Of a stretch of 64,000 bases of DNA, positions 52,212 through 61,320 are shown piece by piece. The notes under the pieces were generated by a model. That model made no database searches and had not been told where the DNA came from. It saw only the letters and a list, made by a program, of their open reading frames with translations. The stretch comes from Novosphingobium arvoryzae (GTDB lineage: Bacteria > Pseudomonadota > Alphaproteobacteria > Sphingomonadales > Sphingomonadaceae). Both the position numbers and the translations under genes were made by a program. Numbering within the stretch: position 1 is the first letter of the stretch; the number at the start of each line of letters is the position of its first letter. Where the stretch lies: contig NZ_BMZD01000002.1 in assembly GCF_014652615.1 (NCBI RefSeq), positions 558,001 through 622,000 of the forward strand. Reading direction: 5' to 3'.

Positions 52212-52880
52212 ATGGGCCTGAAGCTCAACCCTGCAACTGTGATGATCGGTGGCTTTGTCGGCCTCTCGGTCGCTGCTGGTGCCTTGCTGGTCCGCGAACC
52301 CGGCGCGACCGCGCAGACGCTGCCGACTGAAATCGACCAGGCCAACTTTGCCAAGGCTGCCCCGGCCAGGCCCGCCGCCCCTACCCCCGCCCCGCCGGCC
52401 AAGCCGCGCGACGAACGCTTCGTGATCAAGCGGGTGCTGCCGATCACCGGGCCGATCAGGTATGGCGAATTTCACTGGGACGAAACCGGCGTGCCGGACG
52501 GGCCGCTGGTGATGACGGTCGATCTGGAAGCACGGGTGCTCTCGGTGTTCCGCGGCGGTTATGAAATCGGCGCGACAGCGGTGCTGCTGGGCACGCAGGA
52601 AAAGCCGACCCCGCTGGGGGTGTTCCCGGTGATCTGGAAGAAGGCCGACCACTATTCCAGCATCTACGACGGTGCCCCGATGCCCTATACCCTGCGCCTC
52701 ACCAATGACGGGATCTCGATCCACGGCACCAAGGTCGAAAAGGGCTATGCCAGCCACGGTTGCGTCGGCGTGCCGACCCCGTTCGCGAAGAAGCTGTTCG
52801 CCGTCGCGAAGCTGGGTGACCAGGTCTACATCACGCGCGGCAAGCGCATCGGCAAGGGCGATTCCCTGACCGGCGCATAG
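52212..52880 (+). CDS. L,D-transpeptidase (YkuD) family protein
   Basis: A 222-residue protein with one N-terminal membrane segment (about 8-27), an Ala/Pro-rich linker (about 48-66) and a YkuD domain. The catalytic motif is SIHGTKVEKGYASHGCVGVP, with the nucleophilic Cys and its partner His; SHGCVGVP replaces the usual SHGCIRL. It probably cross-links peptidoglycan or attaches proteins to it. It stands 131 bp after the GGDEF-EAL gene. Confidence 0.9.
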   Translation: MGLKLNPATVMIGGFVGLSVAAGALLVREPGATAQTLPTEIDQANFAKAAPARPAAPTPAPPAKPRDERFVIKRVLPITGPIRYGEFHWDETGVPDGPLVMTVDLEARVLSVFRGGYEIGATAVLLGTQEKPTPLGVFPVIWKKADHYSSIYDGAPMPYTLRLTNDGISIHGTKVEKGYASHGCVGVPTPFAKKLFAVAKLGDQVYITRGKRIGKGDSLTGA

Positions 52881-52964
52881 GGGCTACTCGCGCGGCCAGC
52901 AGTGTGTTAGCCGCGCCGCAGTTGGTCGCCCCACCGGGGCGGCTGCTTGTGGCAAGGACCCCCG

Positions 52965-53699
52965 ATGTACCGACCGAGCTGGCCTGAACGCGCGCGTTTC
53001 CTGATCGGACTGCCGCTCAGCCTCATCTACTTCCCGCTGATGCTGCTGACGGTGGTGTTCTATGCCCTGATCCCGCGCGGCCTGTTCGCGCGGCTGCAGG
53101 ATGCCAACCGGGCCAAGGAAGTCGCCGCGCGCCTCGCCGCGCTGCGCAGCCACGTCGCGCCGGGGGAAAGCGTGCTCGATTTCGGCGCGGGGCGCGGCGA
53201 TTTCATGAAGCTGGTGGGCGATGAATTCGGCGCGGACATGATCGGGATCGACATCATCGACTACCGCGACGAAGGCATCAACGTGCTGCTGTTCGATGGC
53301 CGGACCATCCCCCTGCCCGACAAGAGCGTGGACGTCAGCATGGCCGCATTCGTGCTGCATCACACGATCGATCAGGATGCCGTCCTGCGGGAGTTGATCC
53401 GCGTGTCGCGCCAGCGGGTGGTGATCTTCGAGGACACCTATTTCAGCCCGTGGCAATATGCCTTCGTCGTCTGGAACGACTACTATTCGAACATCCTGAT
53501 GGGCAGCCTGAAAGCGATGAAGCAGCTGGGCAAGTTCGCCATCACGTCCATGCCGATGCCGCTGACCTTCCGCCGGGTAAACGCGTGGGAGGCGTTCTTC
53601 CGGGGGCACGGGCTGACAGTCGCCAGCACGATGGTCCGCCACAACGCCGTCAAGCCGATGAGCAAGGTTACCTTCGTGCTGGACGTGCCGGCAGCCTGA
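52965..53699 (+). CDS. class I SAM-dependent methyltransferase with membrane anchor
   Basis: A 244-residue protein with one strong hydrophobic segment near the N-terminus (about residues 12-37, FLIGLPLSLIYFPLMLLTVV). A class I methyltransferase fold follows: ESVLDFGAGRGDFMKLVGDE is the SAM-binding motif I and FVLHHTIDQDAVLRELIRVS resembles UbiE/COQ5-type enzymes. The acceptor is probably lipophilic, given the anchor. AAGGA precedes the ATG at 52965. Substrate unknown. Confidence 0.82.
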   Translation: MYRPSWPERARFLIGLPLSLIYFPLMLLTVVFYALIPRGLFARLQDANRAKEVAARLAALRSHVAPGESVLDFGAGRGDFMKLVGDEFGADMIGIDIIDYRDEGINVLLFDGRTIPLPDKSVDVSMAAFVLHHTIDQDAVLRELIRVSRQRVVIFEDTYFSPWQYAFVVWNDYYSNILMGSLKAMKQLGKFAITSMPMPLTFRRVNAWEAFFRGHGLTVASTMVRHNAVKPMSKVTFVLDVPAA

Positions 53700-53730
53700 C
53701 CGTGCAGGCCACCGGCTATCCGAAGGCGGC

Positions 53731-54522
53731 TCAGGCCAGCCCCTTCTCCAGGCTGCGCTGCGTGGCATCCCCGACCTGGCTGCCGCCATCGCAATCGAGG
53801 ATCGTGCCCGTCACATACTTCGCGGCATCGCTGCTGAGGAACACCGCGCATTCGGCCACTTCCTCGATATAGCCCCAGCGCTTCATGGCGATCCGGTCGA
53901 AGTGCTTGGTCTTGGTCGAGCTGTCCGGCGCGAGGCGGGCCATGCCCTCGGTCCCCTCGATCGGGCCGGGGGAGATGCCGTTGACCCGCACGTCCGGTCC
54001 CCATTCCAGCGCCAGCACGCGGACCAGTTGGTTGATCCCGGCCTTCGCCGCGCAGGCGTGGGCCTGAAGCTGCACCGCATTGACCGCCTGGCCCGCGGTG
54101 ATCGCGATCAGCGACGCGCCGGGCAGGTTCAGCAGGTCATGACATCCCCGGAACACGTTGAACGTGCCGTTGAGGTCAATGTCGACCACCGTCTTGAAGG
54201 CATTTGCGCTCATCCCCAGCACCGGCGCCAGGAAGTTCCCCGCCGCGCCCGATACCACGATGTCCATCGGCCCCAGCCGGCCCCGCACTTCCTCCATCGC
54301 CGCGCGGATCGCCCCGTAATCGCGCACGTCGGCGGACAGGCCGAGCGCCCCCTCCCCGATTTCCGTCGCCGCGTTGGCAGCCTTTTCCGGGTTGCGTCCA
54401 CACACCGCCACTTTCGCGCCAAGCTGCGCATATCGCTTGGCGATGCCCAGATTGATGCCGCTGGTTCCGCCAGCCACGAAGGCCACCTTGCCTTCCAGAA
54501 TTCCATCGCGAAATGGTGACAT
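53731..54522 (-). CDS. SDR-family oxidoreductase, 2,4-dienoyl-CoA reductase-like
   Basis: A 263-residue SDR. AFVAGGTSGINLGIAKRYAQ is the NADP site; SGAAGNFLAPVLGMSANAFK, TVVDIDLNGTFNVFRG and SPGPIEGTEGMARLAP match peroxisomal-type 2,4-dienoyl-CoA reductase (DECR2). The usual SDR Tyr is replaced by His (LQAHACAAKAG), as in that branch. It would act in beta-oxidation of unsaturated acyl-CoA, though related CoA or ring-cleavage substrates are possible. GAGAGCAGG precedes the ATG at 54522, with a palindrome at 54543-54558 close upstream. Confidence 0.88.
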   Translation of the reverse strand: MSPFRDGILEGKVAFVAGGTSGINLGIAKRYAQLGAKVAVCGRNPEKAANAATEIGEGALGLSADVRDYGAIRAAMEEVRGRLGPMDIVVSGAAGNFLAPVLGMSANAFKTVVDIDLNGTFNVFRGCHDLLNLPGASLIAITAGQAVNAVQLQAHACAAKAGINQLVRVLALEWGPDVRVNGISPGPIEGTEGMARLAPDSSTKTKHFDRIAMKRWGYIEEVAECAVFLSSDAAKYVTGTILDCDGGSQVGDATQRSLEKGLA

Positions 54523-54542
54523 TGCCTGCTCTCCCGCACAAT

Positions 54543-54558
54543 TTAATCGTCCGATTAA
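54543..54558. promoter_or_regulatory. palindrome TTAATCG-TC-CGATTAA in the SDR / DsbA-family divergent region
   Basis: Perfect 7-bp arms with a 2-nt centre, 20 bp upstream of the dienoyl-CoA-reductase-like gene and 66 bp upstream of the divergent isomerase-like gene. Its AT-rich arms stand out from the GC-rich surroundings. No regulator gene is adjacent. Confidence 0.6.
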
Positions 54559-54624
54559 TACCTGCCCATTGACCTGCGGCAAGCACAATTCCAGCATGGA
54601 CAAAACGAATGGGAGAAACAGCCT

Positions 54625-55326
54625 GTGACTACCCCTGCAACTTCGGGCGCAAACACGCCGGATTCGGGCGACCAGCCGCTATCGGTCGACCTCTACTGGT
54701 CCTTCCGCTCACCCTACAGCTATCTGGTCACGCCCCGGCTGATCGCGCTGGAGCAGGACTGGAACGCACGCGTCAACGTCAAGGTGGTTACCCCGATCGC
54801 CGTGCGGCAGCCGGACTTCTTTGCCAATGCCGATCCGCTATGGACCAGCTACCTGATGCGCGATTGCCACCGCAGCGCCGAGTTTCTGGGGATGCCGTTC
54901 CGCTGGCCGCGTCCCGACCCGGTGGTGATGGACTTTGCCACGCGGACATATCCCAGGGAGCAGCCCCACATCCACCGGCTGTGCCGTCTTGGTCAGCTTG
55001 CGGCCGAACGTGGGCACGGTCTGGCACTGCTGTCCGCCGTCAGCACCCTGCTGTGGAACGGCCAGACCGACAATTGGCATGAGGGCGATCACCTTGCCAA
55101 CGCCCTGGCGACCATCGGCTGCGACCTCGCCGAAATGGATGCCGCAATTACGGCCGAGGAAGCGCGCATCGACGCCGCCCTGCGCCAGAACGAGGCTGAG
55201 CAGCGCGATGGCGGGCACTACGGCGTGCCGCTGATGGTGTTCGATGGAGAACCGTTCTTCGGTCAGGACCGGTTCGACCAGCTATTGTGGCGAATGCAGC
55301 AAAAGGGCCTGCAACCGCGCGGCTAA
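54625..55326 (+). CDS. DsbA-family protein, 2-hydroxychromene-2-carboxylate isomerase-like
   Basis: A 233-residue kappa-class GST/DsbA-fold protein. SVDLYWSFRSPYSYLVTPRL at about 20-39 supplies the glutathione-activating Ser, an all-helical insert follows, and GVPLMVFDGEPFFGQDRF is the cis-Pro and closing region. The family includes the glutathione-dependent HCCA isomerase of naphthalene catabolism and DsbA-like oxidoreductases. It starts with GTG at 54625, with GGGAGAA upstream. Its tail overlaps the tilS tail by 4 bp. Confidence 0.85.
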   Translation: MTTPATSGANTPDSGDQPLSVDLYWSFRSPYSYLVTPRLIALEQDWNARVNVKVVTPIAVRQPDFFANADPLWTSYLMRDCHRSAEFLGMPFRWPRPDPVVMDFATRTYPREQPHIHRLCRLGQLAAERGHGLALLSAVSTLLWNGQTDNWHEGDHLANALATIGCDLAEMDAAITAEEARIDAALRQNEAEQRDGGHYGVPLMVFDGEPFFGQDRFDQLLWRMQQKGLQPRG

Positions 55327-56258
55327 GCGCGGCGTTTGGGCGCGCGGGCAAAGCTCCACCCGCCCGGCAGGGCCCGCGCCACCAGCCCGCCGATAGAGGC
55401 GGGTTGCCGGGCCAGCAACGTATCGAACAGCCGGGCGACAGCACTGCCGCGCGGGGCTTCGCCATCGAGTTCGGTCACAATCCGCGCCAGCACCCGAAGC
55501 GCCACCGCGCGTGGGGCTTGCGGGCGATAGGTGATGCCCATCGCGCCGCGCTCCACCTGCTCGGCCCACTCCCGCGCTGCCGCCCACTCGAGCGCGGCGT
55601 CGGCATCGGCCAGATGCGCCGCGCTTTGCGCCAGCGCGGGAACGTCCAGCCAGTCCGCCTGCGCCAGCGCCTTGCGGAGCCGCGCGCGGTCGAAGCGGTC
55701 ATCGCGATTGGACGGGTCGTCGACCGGATCAAGGCCGGCAGCAGCAACAATGTCGGCCAGTTCCGCCCGGCGCCAGCCCAGCAGGGGCCGCAGCAGCGGC
55801 AGCCGCGTTCCTGGCACTGTCCCGCGCGCGCGCACCCCGGCCAAACCGGCCACCCCGCTCGCCCGGTTCAGGCGCAGCAGCAGCGTTTCGGCCTGATCGT
55901 CAGCATGGTGAGCCGTGGCCAGCGCGGCAAGCTCATGCCGGACGGCCCACTGCTCCAGCGCGGCATAGCGCGCCGCACGGGCAGCCGACTGGACGTTGCC
56001 GGGTTCAACCGCGACGGCCAGCGTTTCATGCGGAACGTCCAGATCCCCGCAAATCGCAGCGACGTGCGCCGCTTCGGCAGCGCTTTCCGCGCGCAGGCCA
56101 TGATCCACGGTCGCCGCCGAAACCCTGCCTGGCAAGGCTGCGGCTGCCAGCACCAGCAGCGCCAGGCTGTCTGGCCCGCCAGACACCGCCAGCCCCAGCC
56201 GCCCGCCGTCAGGCCACAGCGCCCGCAGATCGGCGGCGAAGCGTTCGCTTAGCTGCAC
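55323..56258 (-). CDS. tilS: tRNA(Ile)-lysidine synthase
   Basis: A 311-residue N-type ATP pyrophosphatase that converts C34 of tRNA-Ile(CAU) to lysidine. The P-loop is SGGPDS (26-31), followed by ATVDHGLRAESAAEA, and AHHADDQAETLLLRL is the conserved ATP/tRNA block. It ends soon after the catalytic domain and lacks the long C-terminal domain of the E. coli enzyme. It overlaps the cpoB stop by 10 bp and is thus coupled to it. Confidence 0.95.
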   Translation of the reverse strand: MQLSERFAADLRALWPDGGRLGLAVSGGPDSLALLVLAAAALPGRVSAATVDHGLRAESAAEAAHVAAICGDLDVPHETLAVAVEPGNVQSAARAARYAALEQWAVRHELAALATAHHADDQAETLLLRLNRASGVAGLAGVRARGTVPGTRLPLLRPLLGWRRAELADIVAAAGLDPVDDPSNRDDRFDRARLRKALAQADWLDVPALAQSAAHLADADAALEWAAAREWAEQVERGAMGITYRPQAPRAVALRVLARIVTELDGEAPRGSAVARLFDTLLARQPASIGGLVARALPGGWSFARAPKRRA

Positions 56259-57259
56259 TTCACCTTGGCGCGGGTGGCGTCATACTGCCCCTTCAGACGC
56301 CCCGCAGCTTCGCGCGGATAGTCATCCACGAACTGCGCCAGCGCCACGCATGCGCGGTTCGTATCCTTGAGGCGGTGCATGGCCTCAGCCAGGAACAGCA
56401 GGCTGTCGGGCGCGCGTTCACCAGTCTTGCCAGCCTGGTAGTTCTGCAGGAACCAGCTGGCGGCCTCGCGCGGGTTGCCTTCGTCCAGATAGGCGCGGCC
56501 CAGCAGGTTGCGGGCAAAGCTGACCCGGCCGTGACGCGGATGCTTCTGCAGGTACAGCTTCAGCTGCTGCTGCGCCTCGGGATAGAACTTGGCCTCCCAC
56601 AGGCGGAAGCCATAGCTGTAGTCGTCATCCCCCGCGTCAGCCGTAACGGGCTTTTCAACGGCCTTGACCGCTGCGACACGGTCCGCAGAGGCAGCCGCCG
56701 GCTTGGCGGGAGCGGTCGCGGCCGGCTTGGTCGTTGCAGGCTGCGCAGTCGCGGGCTTGGGCGCAGAGGCACCGCCGGTCATGGCTGACAGATTGGTCGA
56801 GGTCGTTGCCCCCACAGTCGTCGCAGCGGGCGCGGCCGTAGCTGCCGCTGGCGCACCGGCCCCCGGCGTGGTTGCCGGAACTGTTGCCGGGGCCGCAGCC
56901 GACAGCGCCGCCAGCTTGGCCTCAAGCTGGGACAGCTTGTTCTGCGTTTCCTCGTTCTGGGCGGTAATCCGGGCCAGCTGCGCCTCCACCGCGTCCATCC
57001 GCGCCAGCAGATCGGTGACCGGCGTGGTTGCCGGAGTGCCTGGCGTGGCCGCTGCGGACTGCCCCGGTTGCACCAGCGGCGCGAAATACTTGCCATCACC
57101 GCCGGGGAATACCTGCCGCTGCAGCGCAGCCACTTCCGCTTCCAGCTTGCGCAAGCGAACGTCGCCCGATGTGTCGGTGTTCTGCGCCGAAACCGGCACG
57201 GCCAGCGCCAGTGCCAGCCCGGTCAGCAGTGGCCGTTTCGCCCAGTTGAATTTCGTCAT
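56249..57259 (-). CDS. cpoB: cell division coordinator CpoB (YbgF)
   Basis: A 336-residue periplasmic protein. Signal peptide (cut near VSA-QN), an N-terminal coiled-coil trimerisation region (about 33-55, then 90-125), a long Ala/Pro/Thr-rich linker (about 125-205) and a C-terminal TPR domain (YSYGFRLWEAKFYPEAQQQL, then RVSFARNLLGRAYLDEGNPR). In E. coli CpoB links the Tol-Pal system to peptidoglycan synthesis. No tolQRAB or pal gene is upstream here. The start at 57259 is where the signal peptide begins. Confidence 0.9.
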   Translation of the reverse strand: MTKFNWAKRPLLTGLALALAVPVSAQNTDTSGDVRLRKLEAEVAALQRQVFPGGDGKYFAPLVQPGQSAAATPGTPATTPVTDLLARMDAVEAQLARITAQNEETQNKLSQLEAKLAALSAAAPATVPATTPGAGAPAAATAAPAATTVGATTSTNLSAMTGGASAPKPATAQPATTKPAATAPAKPAAASADRVAAVKAVEKPVTADAGDDDYSYGFRLWEAKFYPEAQQQLKLYLQKHPRHGRVSFARNLLGRAYLDEGNPREAASWFLQNYQAGKTGERAPDSLLFLAEAMHRLKDTNRACVALAQFVDDYPREAAGRLKGQYDATRAKVKCS

Positions 57260-57393
57260 GCCATCCCGTCCGTCAATGCCAATACGCCTGCCCGCCATGC
57301 CGCAGCCAAGACGAACCGGCGATTAACCGTAATTCACTGTTTCTGCCGCAGACATCGGACGGTGTCGAGCCACCAGCCCAAGCTATCCGCAGG

Positions 57394-58359
57394 CTAGTTG
57401 AGCGGCGATAGCGGAGCCGCTTCCGGCGCAGGCGTGGGAGATGCCGCCGGAAACGGCGTCGCGGCAGTTCCAGCCGCCTCTGCCGCAGGCGTCGCAGAAC
57501 TGCGCGGGGCCGGGCTGCGACGCGGCGCTGGCACCATGCTCGGAACCGGCGCGGCCTCTTGCGCGGGAACGGGCGCAGCCGCGGTGCCTCGCGCCAACAG
57601 GGCAGCGACCGTGACCGGCACATCCTTCATCGTGCGCTGCGTGTCGGCCAGCTTGGCCACGGGTTGCCCGCCAATCGTGATCCCCAGCGCATCGGGCCGC
57701 GCGGTCCACAGCTTTACATCCGCCATCCCGGCGGGAACGGTATAGCTCTCGCCTTGAGCCAGTTCCTTTTGCAGCAACTGGTTGCCCGCGCCGTCATAGA
57801 ACTTGACCCATACCCCGTTGGCCAGCGCGGTGAACACCACCGGACCATCCTTTGGCTGCGGCGCGGGGGCGGCTGGAACCGGTGCAGCCGGCTGGACCGG
57901 CTGGTCGGCCGGAAGCAGCGAGGGCAGGCTTCCCGCCGGGGCAATATAGCTGCGCCAGAATGCGAACAGGCCCAGCAGCACGACCACCACCGTCAGCGCC
58001 GCCAGCCAGGCCAGCCGGGAGCTGGGCACGCGCGCCGGATCGCCTGGCTCGAACGTAGCCGGGGCCCGCAGATCGTCATGCGCCGACTGCGCGCCCAGTT
58101 CGGCGCGAACCGCGGCAATCACGTCCTTTTCGTCCAGACCGACCGCCCGCGCATAAGTGCGGGAAAAACCCACGGCATAGGTACGGGCTGGCAACGCGGC
58201 AAAATCGCCGGCTTCGATGGCGACAAGCCAACGCTCAGGAATGCGGGTGATGGCGGCGAGCTGCGCCCGGGTCAGCCCGGCAGCCTCACGCCCGCGCAGC
58301 AATTTCACGCCAGCGCTATCCAGAGGCAATTCCGCCCCGGCGACTTCGTTTTCCGCCAT
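57394..58359 (-). CDS. RodZ-like helix-turn-helix membrane protein
   Basis: A 321-residue protein: cytoplasmic RodZ-type HTH (LLRGREAAGLTRAQLAAITR, then WLVAIEAGDFAALPARTYAV), one TM helix (about residues 118-138), then a periplasmic domain with a DUF4115-like part (GVWVKFYDGAGNQLLQKELA, then GESYTVPAG) and an Ala/Pro-rich tail. RodZ relatives tie the MreB cytoskeleton to cell shape. ATG at 58359 follows GGGGTCGGA. It precedes cpoB and tilS on the same strand, 134 bp before cpoB. Confidence 0.87.
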   Translation of the reverse strand: MAENEVAGAELPLDSAGVKLLRGREAAGLTRAQLAAITRIPERWLVAIEAGDFAALPARTYAVGFSRTYARAVGLDEKDVIAAVRAELGAQSAHDDLRAPATFEPGDPARVPSSRLAWLAALTVVVVLLGLFAFWRSYIAPAGSLPSLLPADQPVQPAAPVPAAPAPQPKDGPVVFTALANGVWVKFYDGAGNQLLQKELAQGESYTVPAGMADVKLWTARPDALGITIGGQPVAKLADTQRTMKDVPVTVAALLARGTAAAPVPAQEAAPVPSMVPAPRRSPAPRSSATPAAEAAGTAATPFPAASPTPAPEAAPLSPLN

Positions 58360-58505
58360 TCCGACCCCGATGTATGCGACCGCCTTGATAATGCGCGAGA
58401 GGGAAGAAAACCGTTTATAAACCAAAGTCAACGGGATTTCCGGCGCTCGCGGCGGAATGCCTCGAAAACATGGTGGGCGGGGTTACCTTGCGGTTGGAGA
58501 CCCGA

Positions 58506-60782
58506 TCAGTCCGTATCGATACCCCGCTCATGCGCCCAGCCGGTCAGCGCCTCGCGCAAGTTGGCCGGAGGTGCGGAAAGCCAGCGGTTCATCGCCTCGG
58601 TAATATCCGCCAGATCGACCTTGCGCACCAGTTCCTTGACCGGTCCGACCGATGCCGGCGTGATTGACAGACGCCGGATGCCGATCCCCAACAGGGCGAG
58701 TGCCTCCAGCCGCCGTCCGCCCATTTCGCCGCAGACCGTCACGTCAACATCGTAACCGGCAACCGACTGCTGGACTCGGCGCAGGAACCGCAGGATCGCT
58801 GGGCTCAGCCAGTCATACCGCTCCGCCAGCTTGGGATTGGACCGGTCTGCCGCGAACAGGAACTGGGTGAGGTCGTTGGTACCGATCGACAGGAACGACA
58901 GATGCGGCGCCAGCACGTCCAGTTGTTCCGCCAGCGCCGGCACCTCCAGCATCGCGCCATAGCGGATCGCTTCGGGCAGCAGCTTCTTCTGCGACTTGAG
59001 GAACTGCCGTTGTCCTTCGAACACGGCACGGGCGGCCTCGAATTCCCAGGGCTCCGCAACCATCGGGAACATCACGTTGAGCGTGCGCCCGGCAGCCGCT
59101 TCCAGCATGGCGCGGGCCTGGACCTTCAACAGGCCATCGCGCTCCAGCGCCACGCGCAGCGCGCGCCAGCCCATTGCGGGGTTTTCTTCCTGCTCGCCAT
59201 CGTTGTGGCGCAGATAGGGCAACACCTTGTCGCCGCCGATATCGATCGTGCGGAACACCACCGGCTTGTCGCCCGCTGCATCCAGCACATCGCGGTAAAG
59301 CCGGGTCTGCCGCTCCCGCGCGGGCAGCGTGGCCGATACCAGGAACTGGAATTCGGTGCGGAACAACCCCACCCCGTCGGCTCCGGTCAGCGACAGGTTC
59401 GGCATGTCATCACGCAGGCCCGCGTTCATCATCACCTTGATGCGCGTGCCATCGCGGGTGAACGGCTCGACATCGCGCAGCGCGGCATAGGCGGCCTGCC
59501 GCTCCTTGGTCTTGGCGAAGCGGGCCTCGAACGCCTCCACCATGGCGGGCAGCGGGCGCACAGTCGCGTTCCCCTGATCGCCATCCAGCAGCAGTTGGTC
59601 ACCTTCGCGCACCACGCCGCGCAGAGAGCGGACACGCCCCAGCACCGGAATGCCCATCGCCCGCGCCACGATCACCACGTGCGCGGTCAACGAGCCTTCC
59701 TCAAGGATCACGCCTTTCAGGCGGCGCTTGTCGTATTCCAGCAGCTCTGCCGGGCCCAGGTTGCGCGCGATCAGGATCGAGTCCCCGCGCAGCCCCATGC
59801 TGGCCGCCGTGCCCATCTGCCCCGATACGATCCGCAGCAAGCGGTTGGAGAGATCCTCCAGGTCGTGCATCCGGTCGGCCAGCAGCGGATCGTCGATCTG
59901 GCGCATGCGCATGCGGGTGCGCTGCTGCACGCGCTCGATCGCGGCCTCAGCGGTCAGCCCGCTGTCGATCGCCTCGATGATCCGCCGGCTCCACCCCTCG
60001 TCGTAGGCGAACATCTTGTAGGTTTCGAGCACCTCTTCGTGCTCTCCACCCACCCCGAATTCGGCCTGGCTGGCCATCCGGTCGATCTGTTCACGCATCT
60101 TGTCGAACGCCAGGTAAACGCGCTGCAGTTCCGCATCGCGATCCTCGGCCATCACATGTTCGATGGTGATGCGCGGCTGGTGGAACACCGCCGCGCCCGC
60201 TGCCAGCCCCTTGACCAGCACCAGCCCCTGCAAGCGCTGCGGGCCGGACAGCTGGGGCGAAAGACTGGCAACGTCCTCCTCGTCCACCAGGTCGGCGTTG
60301 GCGATCAACTCGGACAGCACCATCGCGACGGTCTGCAGCGCCTCGATCTCCACTTCTTCGTACCGGCGCGGATCGACGTGCTGGACGCAGAGCACGCCCA
60401 CCGCCCGCTCACGCCGCACGATGGGAACGCCCGCAAAGGAATGGAACTTGTCCTCACCGGTTTCAGGACGATACGAAAAGTCCGGATGGGCAGTCGCCTC
60501 GGCCAGGTTCAGCATCTCGCTGTTCTGGGCGATCGTGCCGACTAGGCCCTCGCCAATGGCCATGCGGGTAACGTGTACCGCCTCTTGCGCCAGGCCGCGC
60601 GTGGCGAACAGTTCCAGCATCCCCTCGCGCAGCAGGTAGATCGAGCAGACCTCGCTGTTCAGGCTTTCCCCGATCACTTCGACCACGGTGTTGAGCTTGG
60701 CCTGCGCATGATTGCGCGAGGCCATCACATCATGCAGGCGGGTCAGGATCGTGCGGGCGGCTGAAACGGCAGGTGTAGGCAT
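58506..60782 (-). CDS. ptsP: PEP-protein phosphotransferase PtsP (EI-Ntr)
   Basis: A 758-residue nitrogen-PTS enzyme I. N-terminal GAF domain (about 18-160, KLNTVVEVIGESLNSEVCSI). Phosphohistidine domain with the active His in GSLTAHVVIVARAMGIP (about residue 366), and a C-terminal PEP-binding barrel with GVGLFRTEFQFL, GGDKVLPYL and FLSIGTNDLTQF. It phosphorylates NPr from PEP and signals nitrogen or carbon state. Length is ordinary. No ptsH-like or ptsN gene is in the window. Confidence 0.96.
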   Translation of the reverse strand: MPTPAVSAARTILTRLHDVMASRNHAQAKLNTVVEVIGESLNSEVCSIYLLREGMLELFATRGLAQEAVHVTRMAIGEGLVGTIAQNSEMLNLAEATAHPDFSYRPETGEDKFHSFAGVPIVRRERAVGVLCVQHVDPRRYEEVEIEALQTVAMVLSELIANADLVDEEDVASLSPQLSGPQRLQGLVLVKGLAAGAAVFHQPRITIEHVMAEDRDAELQRVYLAFDKMREQIDRMASQAEFGVGGEHEEVLETYKMFAYDEGWSRRIIEAIDSGLTAEAAIERVQQRTRMRMRQIDDPLLADRMHDLEDLSNRLLRIVSGQMGTAASMGLRGDSILIARNLGPAELLEYDKRRLKGVILEEGSLTAHVVIVARAMGIPVLGRVRSLRGVVREGDQLLLDGDQGNATVRPLPAMVEAFEARFAKTKERQAAYAALRDVEPFTRDGTRIKVMMNAGLRDDMPNLSLTGADGVGLFRTEFQFLVSATLPARERQTRLYRDVLDAAGDKPVVFRTIDIGGDKVLPYLRHNDGEQEENPAMGWRALRVALERDGLLKVQARAMLEAAAGRTLNVMFPMVAEPWEFEAARAVFEGQRQFLKSQKKLLPEAIRYGAMLEVPALAEQLDVLAPHLSFLSIGTNDLTQFLFAADRSNPKLAERYDWLSPAILRFLRRVQQSVAGYDVDVTVCGEMGGRRLEALALLGIGIRRLSITPASVGPVKELVRKVDLADITEAMNRWLSAPPANLREALTGWAHERGIDTD

Positions 60783-60918
60783 ATGATCACGCTAGCCCAA
60801 AGGTCCGGCCTTGGGAACGCGACAGGCCGCGAAAATACGAATTGATGAACTCAGTCTGGAGCCAATGCTCCGGCCTCCGGGCGGCGACCCTTGCGCCTGC
60901 CCGGAAACCGGGTGGGCA

Positions 60919-61074
60919 TCAGACGTGGGTGATCGCTTCCTTCAGCTTCAGCTTCTGCTTCTTGAGCGATTGCACCATCGCCAGATCAGGCATTGGGCGG
61001 CTCAACTCCTCGTGGATCTTGCGTTCGATTCCCGCGTGCTTGAGCTGCAATGCGCTGACATGCGACTGTTCCAT
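60919..61074 (-). CDS. DUF465 / YdcH-type small coiled-coil protein
   Basis: A 51-residue helical protein, MEQSHVSALQLKHAGIERKI at the start and MVQSLKKQKLKLKEAITHV at the end. The KKQKLKLKEAI heptad region is the DUF465 hallmark. GGAGG lies 8 nt before the ATG at 61074, an ideal ribosome binding site. It is divergent from a second DUF465 gene 246 bp away. Function unknown. Confidence 0.85.
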   Translation of the reverse strand: MEQSHVSALQLKHAGIERKIHEELSRPMPDLAMVQSLKKQKLKLKEAITHV

Positions 61075-61320
61075 CGACGTACCTCCATCGGTTGCCCGGA
61101 GATGCAGCCCCGGGTCTGGCAAAACCACCAGGCGGGTCCGACTCGCAGCCCGCAAGGGGGTCAGTGCAATTGTCATGCAAGCATATTAAGCCTATCTTGC
61201 GAAGCGCATTCGTATCGGGGGTGCGGCGGGCTGATGCCGCCGTGCGACCGGCGGGCCGGATACCGGCGGGAATACCGCGATTGCGCGAATTTTGGGGTCC
61301 GGTTTTCGGGGAGTGCGTGT

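Noticed and set aside
52884-53789. Minus-strand open frame opposite the anchored methyltransferase
   Set aside because: The plus-strand methyltransferase has SAM motif and ribosome binding site; the opposite frame is Arg/His-rich noise.
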